DNA of 64,000 nucleotides from Lumbricus terrestris. Taxonomy: Eukaryota > Annelida > Clitellata > Crassiclitellata > Lumbricidae. How positions within the stretch are numbered: position 1 is the first letter of the stretch; each line of letters opens with the position of its first letter. Under the pieces are notes generated by a model. That model searched no databases, was not told where the DNA came from, and was given only the letters and a program-made list of their open reading frames with translations. The position numbers were made by a program, and so were the translations under genes. This document shows positions 56,201 through 63,059 of the stretch, piece after piece. The stretch lies in contig OX457046.1 of the NCBI GenBank assembly GCA_949752735.1, positions 35,498,346-35,562,345 on the forward strand, given 5' to 3'.

Positions 56201-58400
56201 ATCGACCGTCATTCGACCCGGTGTACCTCTGCTAATGTCCACCGTAAGTAAATCTAGGGACAATGGAAGTTGACAATCAATTGACGATTAATCGTTTAGT
56301 ACTTTTGTCGATTAATCGTTGTACTTAATTTTTATGCTTAATCAATTAATCGTTAAGTAATTTTAACGATTATTAGAGTAATCGTTAATTGCTTTTTACA
56401 ATTAATCAGGTAATCGTTAGTTAATTTTGATGATTATTCGAGTAATCGTTTAGTGATTTTGACGATTAATCGATTAATCGTTAACTGATTTTAAAGACGA
56501 TTATTAGATAAATCTTTCATTGATTTTAATTATTAATCATATAGTCGTTAATTACTTTTTAGGATTCTGTTTGTTCTTAACGATTGATTGAAGAGTGTTA
56601 GGAATATTCGATGATATGGTGCCCTGTTTTTTTAGCTCTTGTTATAAATAAATTCAACTCACACTCAAATTGAGAGCAGTTCTGAACTTTTAATGGAGGG
56701 TATTATCAAATGCAATTGTCTTGTATTGTATAAAAGAGAATGCTGACATTGTACACTGCAAGCTAATGTTTTTATTTTTCATTTATATTATATTGTTACC
56801 ATGTGACATTGTTTAGCAAGAGAAGGTCGTGTGCTGAGTGAGCTATTCATTCATTGGCTGTTGTTTTCATCGTCTTTTCAGCAGGCGATGCATCTGATTG
56901 GCTCTCGAAGTCAACTTCTCAGTCCATCACCTGTCAATCAAGACAGTCTGATGATGACATCACCAGGTCTAAACCACTGGATTCAAGTTTTCAGCTTTCT
57001 TTGAGTAGCATCTTGTTTTATCAGTGTTACTGCCTTTTTCAAGAACCTAAGTTAGAAGGAGAGCTGTCCCTTGGCTAGCCCTAATGCATCCGTGGATATG
57101 AAGTGTTAGCGCCTTCAGTTTCTTAGCCTTGGCATATGAAGACCGATGACCAGTCATTAACCTCACACATTCATATATATTATGTACGCAGGGAGGGTCA
57201 TCAGATTTAGTCAGGGCAGTGGCGTAGCCAGGAATTTATGATTGGGGTGGGGTTTGGAGTTTTTTGGCCTTACCGGATGCCCTTTCTGACACCAACCCAA
57301 CAATATTACAGTAAATAAAAAGGGAATAAAGTAACACAGGGAATAAAGTAAGAAAAACAATTGTTGCTACAAGCAATTATTTTGTTTTTTCTTATTTAAG
57401 TGAATAAATAATCTTTAAAAACACTTTTTTCCTCCGGCCGATGGGGGGTTTAACCCCGAAACCTCCCTTGTCTACGCCACTGAGTCAGTGTCTCGACAAG
57501 ATGTACGTATATTCGTACAAAAATATGTTTCTAATTGTGATGTCCAGTCAAACTGTGCTTCGTAAATCTCTAAAGTCTTTTTTCTTTCGCCTCTGAGTAG
57601 ATTACTTGAAGGGGCGCTGTATAATTCCATTGAATGAATGAATGAATGAATGAATGAATGAATGAATGAATGAATGAATGGACTTATTAATAACTTTGTA
57701 TAGTCATCTGGTGGCTTTTGATTACATACATTGTAATTAAATTCCGTTCAGATTTGAACAGAAAACAACAGTTGACAAAATTTAGCTAGTTAGTATGATG
57801 TTTAAAAAAATATTTGGTAGCGATTGATTGATTGAGATTGATTGATTGATTGCGAACATTTACCGTATATAGCGCTTCTTCAAGAAACCTACTCAGAAGC
57901 GCTCTCTGCGCTGGCCCACTGGATGTTAAGTGTCATTAAAAACAAATCTATTACATCAGTTAGCAAACAATGCACAGTAAGCCTGTGGTGGTAAAATAAT
58001 TGTTTTACAGATGACTTTTGCTGATTCACTTTCGTAATGAGAGAGGGTAGAGAAACTTATTTGTATGTACGCATGGTGTGGGTTCCACAAAATGTACGAG
58101 TTGCAACACGGGGAAAATGGAGGGGCATCGAAAAAACGTTTTCTGTATGTTTGTGTGTGTTTGACTTGTTGTTGTACAAGATGTTAGAAAGTGTTTCTGT
58201 TTTATCCGTTAATAGGTTCTGGTCCATCGTTCCGACCGCTCACACAGATGAATCCATCTTCTCAGGCCTACCAGCAGGTGGCACCACCAAACGTTTCACT
58301 GCAGCCCCCGCACATGCATGGAAAGCCAGGGGCAGGTCAACAGACTGCGCTGAAGAATAAAGCCAAGAAAGGTCCAACCCCAAATCCACCTAAACAGTGA
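41152..58400 (+). CDS. SUPT20H: SUPT20H / SPT20, SAGA complex subunit, 5'-incomplete
   Basis: Eighteen exons join in frame to 822 residues plus stop: 41152-41218, 41588-41743, 42173-42247, 42847-42954, 44375-44568, 45823-45973, 47410-47466, 48283-48500, 49429-49461, 50008-50260, 51326-51425, 51996-52109, 52889-53083, 54335-54558, 54915-55011, 56086-56243, 56882-56966, 58216-58400. SPT20 is a nuclear scaffold subunit of the SAGA coactivator and, in mammals, was also named p38-interacting protein. The N-terminal Spt20 domain is unmistakable: [80 protein letters not shown]. The C-terminal half is Ser/Pro/Gln/Asn-rich with Q8, and ends in a basic [14 protein letters not shown] like the human KSKMKRGTPTTPK. 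Human SUPT20H is about 780 residues. The first 30 or so residues are missing; the first listed exon opens mid-codon. Confidence 0.92.
41375..41502 (-). repeat. SINE family A head joined to another repeat
   Basis: GGCTGGATTCGAACCTGCAA and CCCACTACACCACCACACCC are the minus-strand tRNA-like head. The adjoining GAAACCACCTCACTCATCTC occurs inverted at 51.72 kb. The LINE-type tail is absent. Confidence 0.7.
41588..41743 (+). CDS. SUPT20H: SUPT20H exon: Spt20 core
   Basis: [20 protein letters not shown] and [11 protein letters not shown] are nearly identical to human. Acceptor TGTGTAG, donor GTACGT. The most conserved exon. Confidence 0.95.
42173..42247 (+). CDS. SUPT20H: SUPT20H exon
   Basis: [20 protein letters not shown] matches human [20 protein letters not shown]. 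Donor GTAAAA. Confidence 0.93.
42288..42375 (-). repeat. LINE 3' tail fragment
   Basis: TTTATATAGCGCCATTTCAA, CTCCTCAGAGACACCTGACA. Confidence 0.75.
42436..42775. repeat. Tandem triplication, unit about 121 bases
   Basis: Each unit holds GAAACTTAGAATTTTATGCA, TTTCCATGTATGATTCTTT and CTTCGTTGAACTGT, starting near 42458, 42580 and 42702. Near-identical units point to recent duplication. Intronic, ending about 75 bases before the next exon. Confidence 0.92.
42847..42954 (+). CDS. SUPT20H: SUPT20H exon
   Basis: [19 protein letters not shown] corresponds to human NIFHCGCVIAEIRDYRQSS. Donor GTGAGT. Confidence 0.93.
43700..43970 (-). repeat. Repeat family D copy
   Basis: Left ATT-rich end and TTTCGTTTAATTTC, then GTTATTGCAGGAGTCGAAAT, GGCAGCCATGCAGGGCGTCC, GAAGGTTGAGTGGACCTTTG. 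Inverted relative to 47.1 kb. Confidence 0.72.
43973..44150 (-). mobile_element. LINE 3' fragment with ATTC tail
   Basis: ATTCATTCATTTC, then TTATATAGCGCCTCTTCAAG, CAGAGGCGCTCCCAGCCCAG and GGAGGCCATTCCAGATGTCT (minus strand: WNGLPLTLR). Confidence 0.8.
44151..44287 (+). repeat. SINE family A, tail truncated
   Basis: GTGGGGTGCGATGGTGAATT, CAGATTCGAATCCACCTCAA, GCTTCGGCGTGAAACTCC. It directly abuts the inverted LINE fragment to its left. Confidence 0.82.
44375..44568 (+). CDS. SUPT20H: SUPT20H exon
   Basis: [20 protein letters not shown] then LCLDPSPAV aligns with human [20 protein letters not shown] then LCLDPSIAV. Donor GTATTC, phase 2. Confidence 0.93.
44657..44997. mobile_element. Second CAGGGCTTTTTTAA TIR element with internal insertion
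   Basis: Ends CAGGGCTTTTTTAACGCGCA and CCTTTAAAGACGCCCTG, as at 9003-9198. The middle (about 44820-44965) carries AAAAAAGGTCGTCGGATTTT and AAAAAAGGTCGTCAGAAATT, motifs of the CATAGGCGTA element family. Confidence 0.75.
45015..45090 (+). repeat. LINE 3' tail fragment with GAATG tail
   Basis: GTTGGGAGCACTTCTGAGTA, ATGAAGAGGCGCTATATAAA. Confidence 0.82.
45525..45740 (-). mobile_element. LINE 3' fragment
   Basis: GGATTTATATAGCCCCATTC, GGGAGCGCTCCCAACTCAAC and a degraded RT C-terminal region up to about 80 bases before the next exon. Confidence 0.7.
45823..45973 (+). CDS. SUPT20H: SUPT20H exon
   Basis: [20 protein letters not shown]...[12 protein letters not shown] corresponds to human RYSRSSLNRQQDLS...QLRLLDFLQKRK. 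Donor GTACGT. Confidence 0.92.
46040..46330. repeat. Imperfect tandem repeat (TCCTATTTATAGTCCA)
   Basis: About 15 degenerate units of 14-20 bases with a TCCTATTTATAG core. Confidence 0.8.
46762..46962 (-). repeat. SINE family A
   Basis: CTCTACTCAGAGGCGCTCCC, GGTGGATTCGAACCTTGAAC, CCACTACACCACCGCATC. Confidence 0.88.
47085..47340 (+). repeat. Repeat family D copy with (ATT)n tail
   Basis: TGGTTACACTCTGGCACGGC (tRNA-like?), AAGGTCCACTCAACCTTCCA, TGGACGCCTTGCATGGCTGC, AATTAAACGAATATATTATT. A run of ATT marks the 3' end, suggesting a retroposon. Confidence 0.72.
47410..47466 (+). CDS. SUPT20H: SUPT20H exon (57 nt)
   Basis: [19 protein letters not shown]; human [20 protein letters not shown]. 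Donor GTGAGT. Confidence 0.9.
48035..48230. mobile_element. TIR-type element related to 59.0 kb (inverted)
   Basis: AAGGCCGTAGCTAGGGGGTG, GAATGCATTTAGGAGCACAT, GATGTAAAAACCATGAAATA; the same sequence reads in reverse at 59150-59300. The right end AAAGGCCTTG is degraded. It ends about 50 bases before the exon acceptor. Confidence 0.72.
48283..48500 (+). CDS. SUPT20H: SUPT20H exon
   Basis: [13 protein letters not shown]...[10 protein letters not shown]...[20 protein letters not shown]; human EKYAKVEKSIK...DYVFECEAG...LTILQSLGDPLYYGKIQPC. The weak donor GTAATG at 48501 merges into the minisatellite. Confidence 0.92.
48501..48866. repeat. 17-base minisatellite (GACAATTGATTCTGCAA)
   Basis: About 20 head-to-tail copies, most identical apart from TTGATT/TTGGTT/TTGAAT variants. 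It has no spacers, so it is not CRISPR. The long minus-strand frames (SCRINCLAE...) are repeat artefacts. Confidence 0.96.
48924..48962 (+). pseudogene. Duplicated 3' end of the 48283-48500 exon with donor
   Basis: AAAGAGGGATAGTCCAACGG, CAGCGAATGCAGGTA repeats AAAGAAGGGCAGTCCAATGG, CAGCGAATGCAGGTA at 48470-48504. It lies on the far side of the minisatellite. Confidence 0.9.
49050..49330 (+). repeat. tRNA-derived SINE, family C
   Basis: Head GCTTGGTAGAGCAGTGGTTA, CGCTGGACTGTTGATCAAGA, AGTCTAGGGTTAAAATTT is tRNA-like. Body CGACTGTACACTGTCGGTGG, CTCATATGCTGAGGCGGAGA recurs at 17.6 and 29.4 kb. Confidence 0.72.
49429..49461 (+). CDS. SUPT20H: SUPT20H microexon (33 nt)
   Basis: Acceptor T-run then TTTTTTAG, donor GTAAAT. 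Encodes (S)[10 protein letters not shown](R), aligned with human WFIIGSKTDAER. Both flanking phases fit only with this exon included. Confidence 0.85.
50008..50260 (+). CDS. SUPT20H: SUPT20H exon
   Basis: [20 protein letters not shown] corresponds to human [20 protein letters not shown]. The rest is Pro/Gln/Ser-rich. Acceptor ATTCCAG, donor GTAGGG. Confidence 0.88.
50317..50527 (-). repeat. SINE family A
   Basis: GTTATAGCGCCCCTTAAAAA, AGCGCTCCCGACTACAGCAC, GGTGGATTCGAACCTGCAAC, CCCACTACACCACCGTGCC. Confidence 0.92.
50798..50945. repeat. Degenerate CATC/CATT tandem repeat
   Basis: Imperfect TTCACCCATCTATCCATTCA units. Confidence 0.75.
51085..51290 (+). repeat. Two LINE 3' tail fragments with GAATG tail
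   Basis: GGCGCTATATAAATTTGTGG at 51098 and, fuller, GAGTCGGGAGCGCCTCTGAG...TAGCGCTATATAAATGTC then (GAAT)n at 51205-51283. Confidence 0.82.
51326..51425 (+). CDS. SUPT20H: SUPT20H exon (C-terminal half)
   Basis: [20 protein letters not shown], then [13 protein letters not shown]. Low conservation; kept for phase, acceptor CTTCTAG and donor GTGAGT. Confidence 0.75.
51530..51760 (+). repeat. Repeat family C-like fragment
   Basis: GGTAGAGCAGCAAGGGAGAG and GATGAGATGAGTGAGGTGAT; the latter matches 41.38 kb inverted. Confidence 0.5.
51996..52109 (+). CDS. SUPT20H: SUPT20H exon with polyglutamine
   Basis: [13 protein letters not shown] then Q8 (CAACAA then six CAG), [16 protein letters not shown]. 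Human SUPT20H also has Q-runs. Acceptor TTCTTCAG, donor GTCTTG. The frame stays open into the intron repeat. Confidence 0.8.
52165..52445. repeat. Degenerate (CCATTTACAATTACCTTTA)n
   Basis: Imperfect 19-22-base units based on CATTTACAATTACC. The long open frame through it is not coding. Confidence 0.78.
52889..53083 (+). CDS. SUPT20H: SUPT20H exon (C-terminal half)
   Basis: [38 protein letters not shown], then [14 protein letters not shown]. Acceptor TTATTCAG, donor GTCGGT. Confidence 0.78.
53205..53430 (-). mobile_element. LINE 3' fragment
   Basis: CTCTTCAAGGGGACTACTCA, GAGGTGCTCCCAACTCCAG, then minus-strand SGMGSHRS; a further degraded C-terminal RT end. Confidence 0.7.
53705..53925. repeat. 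22-base tandem repeat (TGTCCTGTATCATATTGTCG)
   Basis: About ten units of GTGTCCTGTATCATATTGTC with small changes and one shortened unit. Confidence 0.94.
53950..54065 (-). repeat. SINE family A tail fragment plus GAATGAAT run
   Basis: TATAGCACCTATTTAAGCTC, CCCGACTACAGCACGGAC, then a (GAAT)n run. Confidence 0.65.
54335..54558 (+). CDS. SUPT20H: SUPT20H exon (C-terminal half)
   Basis: [20 protein letters not shown]...[19 protein letters not shown], Asn/Gly/Leu-rich as in the human GLNFINV... region. The acceptor GTTGTAG is chosen because an upstream AG leads to a stop. Confidence 0.8.
54915..55011 (+). CDS. SUPT20H: SUPT20H exon (C-terminal half)
   Basis: [32 protein letters not shown]. Acceptor AATTTCAG, donor GTGTGC. 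Confidence 0.78.
55605..55750 (+). repeat. LINE 3' tail fragment with GAATG tail
   Basis: GGGATTGGGAGCGCCTCTGA, TGAAGAGATGCTATGTAAAT, TGAATGAATGA. Confidence 0.82.
56086..56243 (+). CDS. SUPT20H: SUPT20H exon (C-terminal half)
   Basis: [20 protein letters not shown]...[14 protein letters not shown]. Acceptor TGTCTCCAG, donor GTAAGT. Confidence 0.8.
56275..56560. repeat. Degenerate CGATTAATCGTTAA tandem repeat
   Basis: Imperfect 30-35-base units built on ATTAATCG/TAATCGTTAA, partly palindromic. Confidence 0.82.
56882..56966 (+). CDS. SUPT20H: SUPT20H exon (C-terminal half)
   Basis: [29 protein letters not shown] tandem acceptor (TTTCAGCAG) allows optional loss of the first Gln. Donor GTCTAA is weak. 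Confidence 0.72.
57215..57483. mobile_element. TIR element (CAGTGGCGTAGCCA ends), possible TSD
   Basis: GCAGTGGCGTAGCCAGG at left, TTGTCTACGCCACTGA at right; GTCAG flanks both ends (57210-57214 and 57484-57488). The interior has GGGTGGGGTTTGG and GGGGGGTTTAACCCC. Confidence 0.78.
57578..57682 (+). repeat. LINE 3' tail with (GAAT)n
   Basis: CGCCTCTGAGTAGATTACTT, GAAGGGGCGCTGTATAATTC, then about 12 GAAT units. Confidence 0.88.
57822..57910 (-). repeat. LINE 3' tail with GATT tail
   Basis: GATTGATTGATTGCGAACAT, GTATATAGCGCTTCTTCAAG, CCTACTCAGAAGCGCTCTCT. Confidence 0.85.
58216..58400 (+). CDS. SUPT20H: SUPT20H last exon
   Basis: [38 protein letters not shown], ending [18 protein letters not shown] and TGA. 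The basic/Pro tail resembles the human C-terminus. Confidence 0.85.
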
Positions 58401-58631
58401 AGCTGGTGGTGGCGGAAATCACAGAAATCACCATGAATGCTGCGTTCAGCTAGTTTCCAATCAAATTAACATTACAATTGGAAAAGTTATAACCCTTCTC
58501 CTTATTTTTTTTGGCTATTTGTTTTGATGATTTCAATTTCAAAACGAACTCTTGCAATTTGCGATGAAATGCAGCTTGCGTTGATGTGTGGTTTCTGGAA
58601 AACTATTCCACGGTTTCTGATTGTGTACCAC

Positions 58632-58782
58632 AGGCATAGGCGCAACCACCCTATGGGACCCACGGGACGTGTCCCCCAACTTTTGAGTGGCCCCTAACTT
58701 TATTATTGTGGTTCCCCCAACTTTTAGGACGTGATTCATTATGGTCCCCCCCCAACTTTTAGGACGTGATTGCACCTATCAG
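58632..58782. mobile_element. Possible short TIR element (CATAGGCGCAA / TTGCACCTAT)
   Basis: Weak inverted ends about 145 bases apart; inside, CCCCCAACTTTTAGGACGTG occurs twice. Confidence 0.45.
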
Positions 58783-59021
58783 GTCTTTCCGGTGCTTGGT
58801 TCTCCAAACCGCTTCCAGCAGCAAATCCCGCCCGGTCTTTTTCCTGTTTCATAGAAAAGTTTCATTCTGTACAGTGCAGTGTTAGTTCTGCGGATATGAC
58901 GTTAGGTGTGTGTATATTGGAATTTTTTGTGACGTATAAACATTATTCAATGATGAGTCATCAAGTTGTCATCAAAAGAGTCTAGTTTTGTGGCGTACGA
59001 TTCAATTAAGATGGCTTTAGT

Positions 59022-59307
59022 CAAGGCGGTAGCCAGGACTTGATTTCAGGGGTGTTTCACCAATTTCCCTTCCTAAAAAGCTGATGAACTTTAAACAAAA
59101 TTTAGTCGTCAGGCTGAAATCTTTCAAAAATGTCACCAATTTCCCTTTTTAGTCATCCAGCATTCTGTTTTTTACACTTTCCCATTTCGGGGGTGTTCTC
59201 ATGGTTTTATTTCATGGTTTTTACATCATGTGCTCGTAAATGCATTCTATTATTTTTCACATTTTCCATTTCAAGGGTGTTGAAACACCCCCTAGCTATG
59301 GCCTTGG
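59022..59307. mobile_element. TIR element (CAAGGC.GTAGCCA ends)
   Basis: TCAAGGCGGTAGCCAGGACT at left, CTAGCTATGGCCTTGG at right. The right half is the reverse of the copy at 48.0 kb. Confidence 0.75.
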
Positions 59308-59309
59308 CT

Positions 59310-59795
59310 TTAATTTTATAGCTTCTTTACGATGTATTGTACGATTGCAATGCAAAGCTTATTCAATTGCAACGGCTTTAGTTTTGCTGTGTATAGTACT
59401 TTACGATAGTTGTATTGTATGATTACAATGCAAAGCTGTAGTAGTGCGTGATTGGATAAGGTTCTCTTTGTAATCACTGCACTGACCAATTAAATTTCAG
59501 TGTTTTAAACTGATCATGTGATTATTGTGACCTTTGAAATAGGAATGCTGTGACCTTTGTACTTTTATTGCATTTGTGTATCAAACATTATTAGACATTC
59601 ATTTGGTTTCATGGTGTTTTGTGGATATATTAGAAATATTGTTAATTTTTCCATCTGATTTATAATAAATTAATAATGTTTGTAGTGTTGGTGTTCAGCG
59701 TGTTTTTCATACAGCATAATTTTCTTTGTGTGTTAATTAGAATTAGTTATACATTATCGGTATAACTAATTCTAATTTTGTGATTGCAATTGTAT
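59310..59795. other. No recognisable gene
   Basis: AT-rich. TATACATTATCGGTATAACTA includes the inverted arms TAATTAGAATTAGTTATA / TATAACTAATTCTAATTT (59738-59778), a hairpin next to the following microsatellite. Confidence 0.5.
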
Positions 59796-59797
59796 AA

Positions 59798-59921
<124 letters not shown>

Positions 59922-59924
59922 ATC

Positions 59925-60380
59925 ACAGCACAGTAACTGGAACTTGAAAGTATGGGTATACTAGCATGGAAATTTTATTCTTAATATTTTAAACTGCAAC
60001 TTTTTGACTTTTAACAAAATTCTGCGCCCAAAGAACAAATGATACATTGATACTAATCATACACCTAGTGAAACCTGGGACAGTGAAACTGAAAATTTAC
60101 ATTTAGAAACATCAATGTAAAATGTTCGTGTTCATAGTTTCCTGCTTTATGTTTTTCAAACCCTTGCTAAAAATTTAGCAGTGAACAATTGATGTGTTTT
60201 GCCTCTCTTGCAGAAATATCTACAGGCACCCATGCTTGATAAGCACTGAAGGAAAGAAATATTTCAGAGAACAGCTTTTTAAACCCTAGTTCACTTTAAT
60301 GCAGGACAATTTATTAAGAAAGAGCATTTTAAAATCCAGTTCATAGGTGGACAAGAAGAAATTAAACAACAAATTGTTTT
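59925..60380. other. No recognisable gene
   Basis: AT-rich and unique-looking; nothing seen. Confidence 0.5.
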
Positions 60381-60384
60381 CATC

Positions 60385-60535
60385 ATGCGTGTTGGTCCAA
60401 CAATCTGGAATGGACTTCTCTTGACTGTTCTCAATTTCACAACTGTTAAGGGCTGTTTTTTTCACTTGATCTCGGCCGGGAGCGCCTCTGAGTAGTATAA
60501 CTGCAAGGGGCGCTATATAAATTACGATTGATTCC
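60385..60535 (+). mobile_element. LINE 3' fragment
   Basis: GTTGGTCCAACAATCTGGAA (VGPTIWNGL), CGGCCGGGAGCGCCTCTGAG, GGGGCGCTATATAAATTACG. Same subfamily as 38.4 and 61.2 kb. Confidence 0.88.
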
Positions 60536-60555
60536 GAGGATGGGGAAAATGCTGT

Positions 60556-60561
60556 AAAAAA
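60556..60561 (-). terminator. RNA polymerase III terminator of tRNA-Ala
   Basis: T6 on the minus strand, five bases after the tRNA 3' end. Confidence 0.8.
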
Positions 60562-60565
60562 GTTA

Positions 60566-60638
60566 TGGAGAACCGGGGTATCGATCCCCGTACCTCTCGC
60601 ATGCTAAGCGAGCGCTCTACCATGTGAGCTAGTTCCCC
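60566..60638 (-). tRNA. tRNA-Ala (anticodon AGC)
   Basis: The minus strand gives 73 bases that fold fully: acceptor GGGGAAC/GTTCTCC (one G-U), D stem GCTC/GAGC, anticodon stem CTCGC/GCGAG with loop TTAGCAT, variable AGGTA, T stem CGGGG/CCCCG with loop ATCGATA, discriminator A. No intron and no encoded CCA, as expected for a nuclear gene. The A54 T loop is usual for eukaryotic tRNA-Ala. Confidence 0.96.
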
Positions 60639-60639
60639 A

Positions 60640-61215
60640 GATGGTAGAGGCTCATTATAGGTTCTATACCAGCTTGATATTCTGAAACAGGTTTCACTCG
60701 TTCTTAAAATTTTGATTACTTTAGAAAATATACATTTTAAACTTTTGACACGATCAATGATATATTGAATAACATAGAAGTAATTCTAAAAACAAATGAT
60801 TTTAAAAACCGTGAATATGTTTGAATTTAGATGCTTTATTCTAGACAAGTTACAGATAATCATAATCGTAGTCTGTGAATCTCCAGAGTGTCACACTCGA
60901 AGGCCAAGCGCACCAGCTTATTCACGTATTTTAATTCCATTATTATATTTATAAATTAGTTATTATTAGCATTATTATGCTGTTCCTCGGTTTATATTTT
61001 AGTTAAGAGTTAAGGCCACCTGGCGAATGAACGAAATGCTTTTCAATTATTATCCAACGACCAATATTAATTTAAATCGCCGCTGGTCGAAAGAGAGCGC
61101 TAGTAATCGTATGATCGTAAACTCGAAATGCCTTCTGTAGACTGTAACAGTGGCTAAAAACCCAAGTGGACCTAATAATATTGTAATCGAAATTGTAATA
61201 TCGAAACTTTTACAG
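60640..61215. other. No recognisable gene
   Basis: AT-rich; nothing seen except ATT-rich runs near 60940-60980. Confidence 0.5.
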
Positions 61216-61217
61216 CG

Positions 61218-61385
61218 CCCAACGGTTCTCTGTGGTTGGTCCAACAACCTGGAATGGACTTCCTTAACTATGCGACACCTCCCAATTGTTTTCAATTTCA
61301 CAAACTGTTGAAGATTGTTTTTTTCGCTTGATTTCGGCCGGGTGCGTCTCTGAGTAGGTACCTTGAAGGGGCGCTACATAAATTA

Positions 61386-61444
<59 letters not shown>
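61218..61444 (+). mobile_element. LINE 3' fragment with (GATT)n tail
   Basis: TGGTTGGTCCAACAACCTGG (VGPTTWNGL), TTTCGGCCGGGTGCGTCTCT, CCTTGAAGGGGCGCTACATA, then about 14 GATT units. Confidence 0.9.
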
Positions 61445-61445
<1 letters not shown>

Positions 61446-61514
61446 AGGCCTAGCGAAGTGCGATCTCGTGCTAGACTCGTCTTTGCCAAAGCGCACGCTA
61501 TAGAACTGTCTGTT

Positions 61515-61650
61515 TATGTATTGTATTGCATTGCATTGTATCGTATTGCATTGTATTGTATTGTATTGAATTGTATTGTATTGTATTGCATTGTATTGTA
61601 TCGTATTGTATTGTAGTCTAAAGCAGCTCCATATCAATCAATCAATCAAT
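61515..61650. repeat. (TTGTA)n / (TTGCA)n pentamer repeat, then (ATCA)n
   Basis: TATTGTATTGCATTGCATTG run of about 100 bases followed by ATCAATCAATCAATCAT. Confidence 0.93.
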
Positions 61651-61745
61651 CATAAATGGCGATTTGGAGATTTTCCAACCTTCGCGAGAGGCAAAGATTT
61701 TCAGATGGAGAAATTTTTGCGCGGGCGTTCTATTTCGGGATTATT

Positions 61746-61767
61746 TGACGTCATCGTCGTGACGTCA
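61746..61767. promoter_or_regulatory. Two CRE (TGACGTCA) palindromes
   Basis: TGACGTCA at 61746-61753 and again at 61760-61767, 14 bases apart and 23-44 bases before the ATG at 61790. Consensus CREB/ATF sites. The ATG itself lies in TCAAGATGGCG, a YY1-like core-promoter motif. Confidence 0.7.
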
Positions 61768-61789
61768 TTGTTTACATCCAGGCCTCAAG

Positions 61790-61928
61790 ATGGCGTCGAG
61801 CGAAGAAGGAGAAATAGACAATAAGTGTATGAGATACGTCGTTGTTTGCGCTAGATGGGGTCTAGTGATAGTAATGTTAACGATCGTCATCTGCTCCTAC
61901 TATCTATACGTCGTTGTCTTTTGCATGC
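61790..61928 (+). CDS. Candidate first exon of a membrane protein (ZDHHC2/15/20-like?)
   Basis: ATG in good context (AAGATGG), 46 codons, donor GTAAGG in phase 1. MASSEEGEIDNKCMRYVVVC, then a hydrophobic segment (WGLVIVMLTIVICSYYLYVV) ending VFCM. Spacing and the SYY.YVV core resemble TM1 of DHHC palmitoyltransferases (VVWSYYAYVVELC in ZDHHC20). No downstream DHHC exon is seen before the window ends, so the family call is tentative. Upstream CRE palindromes support a real promoter. Confidence 0.5.
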
Positions 61929-62152
61929 GTAAGGTCTTTCTTCCACCGAAATTAAAACTACAGCTGTCTGACTTTTGTTTTTCGGAATTAGGCTAATATA
62001 AACGAATGAACATAAATTAAATGACAGCAGATCGTTTTAACAGTCTCCCTCTGAAAGTCTTTGGTTTTAACATAAACTTTTAGGCTATACAGGCCGTTAC
62101 ATGATACATTTCGGACGTTTTTAGGCCATTCGTAAGCAGTGTAAACGTTTAG

Positions 62153-62410
62153 GCTGACTGGCTGACTGGCTGGCTGACTAAGTGACTGGCTGAATGGTTG
62201 GGTGACTGACTGACTGACTGGCTGGGTGACTGACTGGCTGGCTGGCTGGCCGGATGACTGACTGACTGGCTGGGCTGGCTGGCCGACTGACTGACTGGCT
62301 GGCTGCCGACCGACTGACCGACTTACTGGGTGACTGGCTGGGTGACTGGCTGGGTGTCTGACTGACTGACTGACTGGCTTGCTTGCTTGCTTGCTGGCTG
62401 GCTGGATGAC
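62153..62410. repeat. GACTGGCT/GACTGACT tandem repeat
   Basis: About 60 tetramer units of CTGG/CTGA/CTGACTGG type. Frames over it give Ser/Gln/Pro repeats only. Confidence 0.95.
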
Positions 62411-62414
62411 TGGC

Positions 62415-63030
62415 ATATTCATGCATGTGCAAATGTGCATACAATCATGCATACTTACATACTTAGAGACATACTCAAATGCAAGACTGTGGAAATACAT
62501 AACATGCAATTGCAGATACAACAGCTTTTTCTCATTTTCAGTTACGGTTTCCAGCTTGGCCAAAAAAGGTACCGTACGAAATTGATCAGTTTTAATGTAA
62601 AACTTCATATTTACTCTCGCAATGTATGACTCTATAATTATCATATTATATTAAGTGATTATAATTCACTGTTAATATTTGCAAAAATACTATTTTAGTG
62701 CAAATAATAAGCTTATCTCCAGTGTTATCATTGAAATTTCAGACTTTCAAAATGCTTTGTTCTTTGGAAGCGGAGTAAATGTAAAACGACATCATTACTA
62801 CATAATTATGACTTCGCAATTTTTGTAGTTTGGTACCGGTAGTCATTGTTTGGTTTGTGTACCATTTTGTAACAAATTCTGCTAATTTTGTCATGGTCAG
62901 CAATTTAGGACCTTCTTCAGCTTACTTTAAAGAAAATTATCATTTGCAGCCTATAATAATAGTAATAATAATAATAATTATTATTATTTTAAAGTGGCAT
63001 TTTATTGTCTATAGACATTGTTTTAAGAGC
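62415..63030. other. No recognisable gene; ATA/ATT run at 62955-62990
   Basis: I searched this stretch for a second exon of the 61790 candidate and found none convincing. Confidence 0.45.
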
Positions 63031-63033
63031 CAG

Positions 63034-63059
63034 AGGGGTGTGGTGCATTGGATAACACA
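63034..63059 (+). repeat. SINE family B head fragment
   Basis: GGTGTGGTGCATTGGATAAC matches the head of the 26-kb copy and directly abuts the LINE tail. Confidence 0.6.

Noticed and set aside
61988..62644. 218-codon minus-strand frame (Ser/Gln/Pro repeats)
   Set aside because: Most of it is the GACTGGCT tandem repeat; the flanks show no conserved motif.
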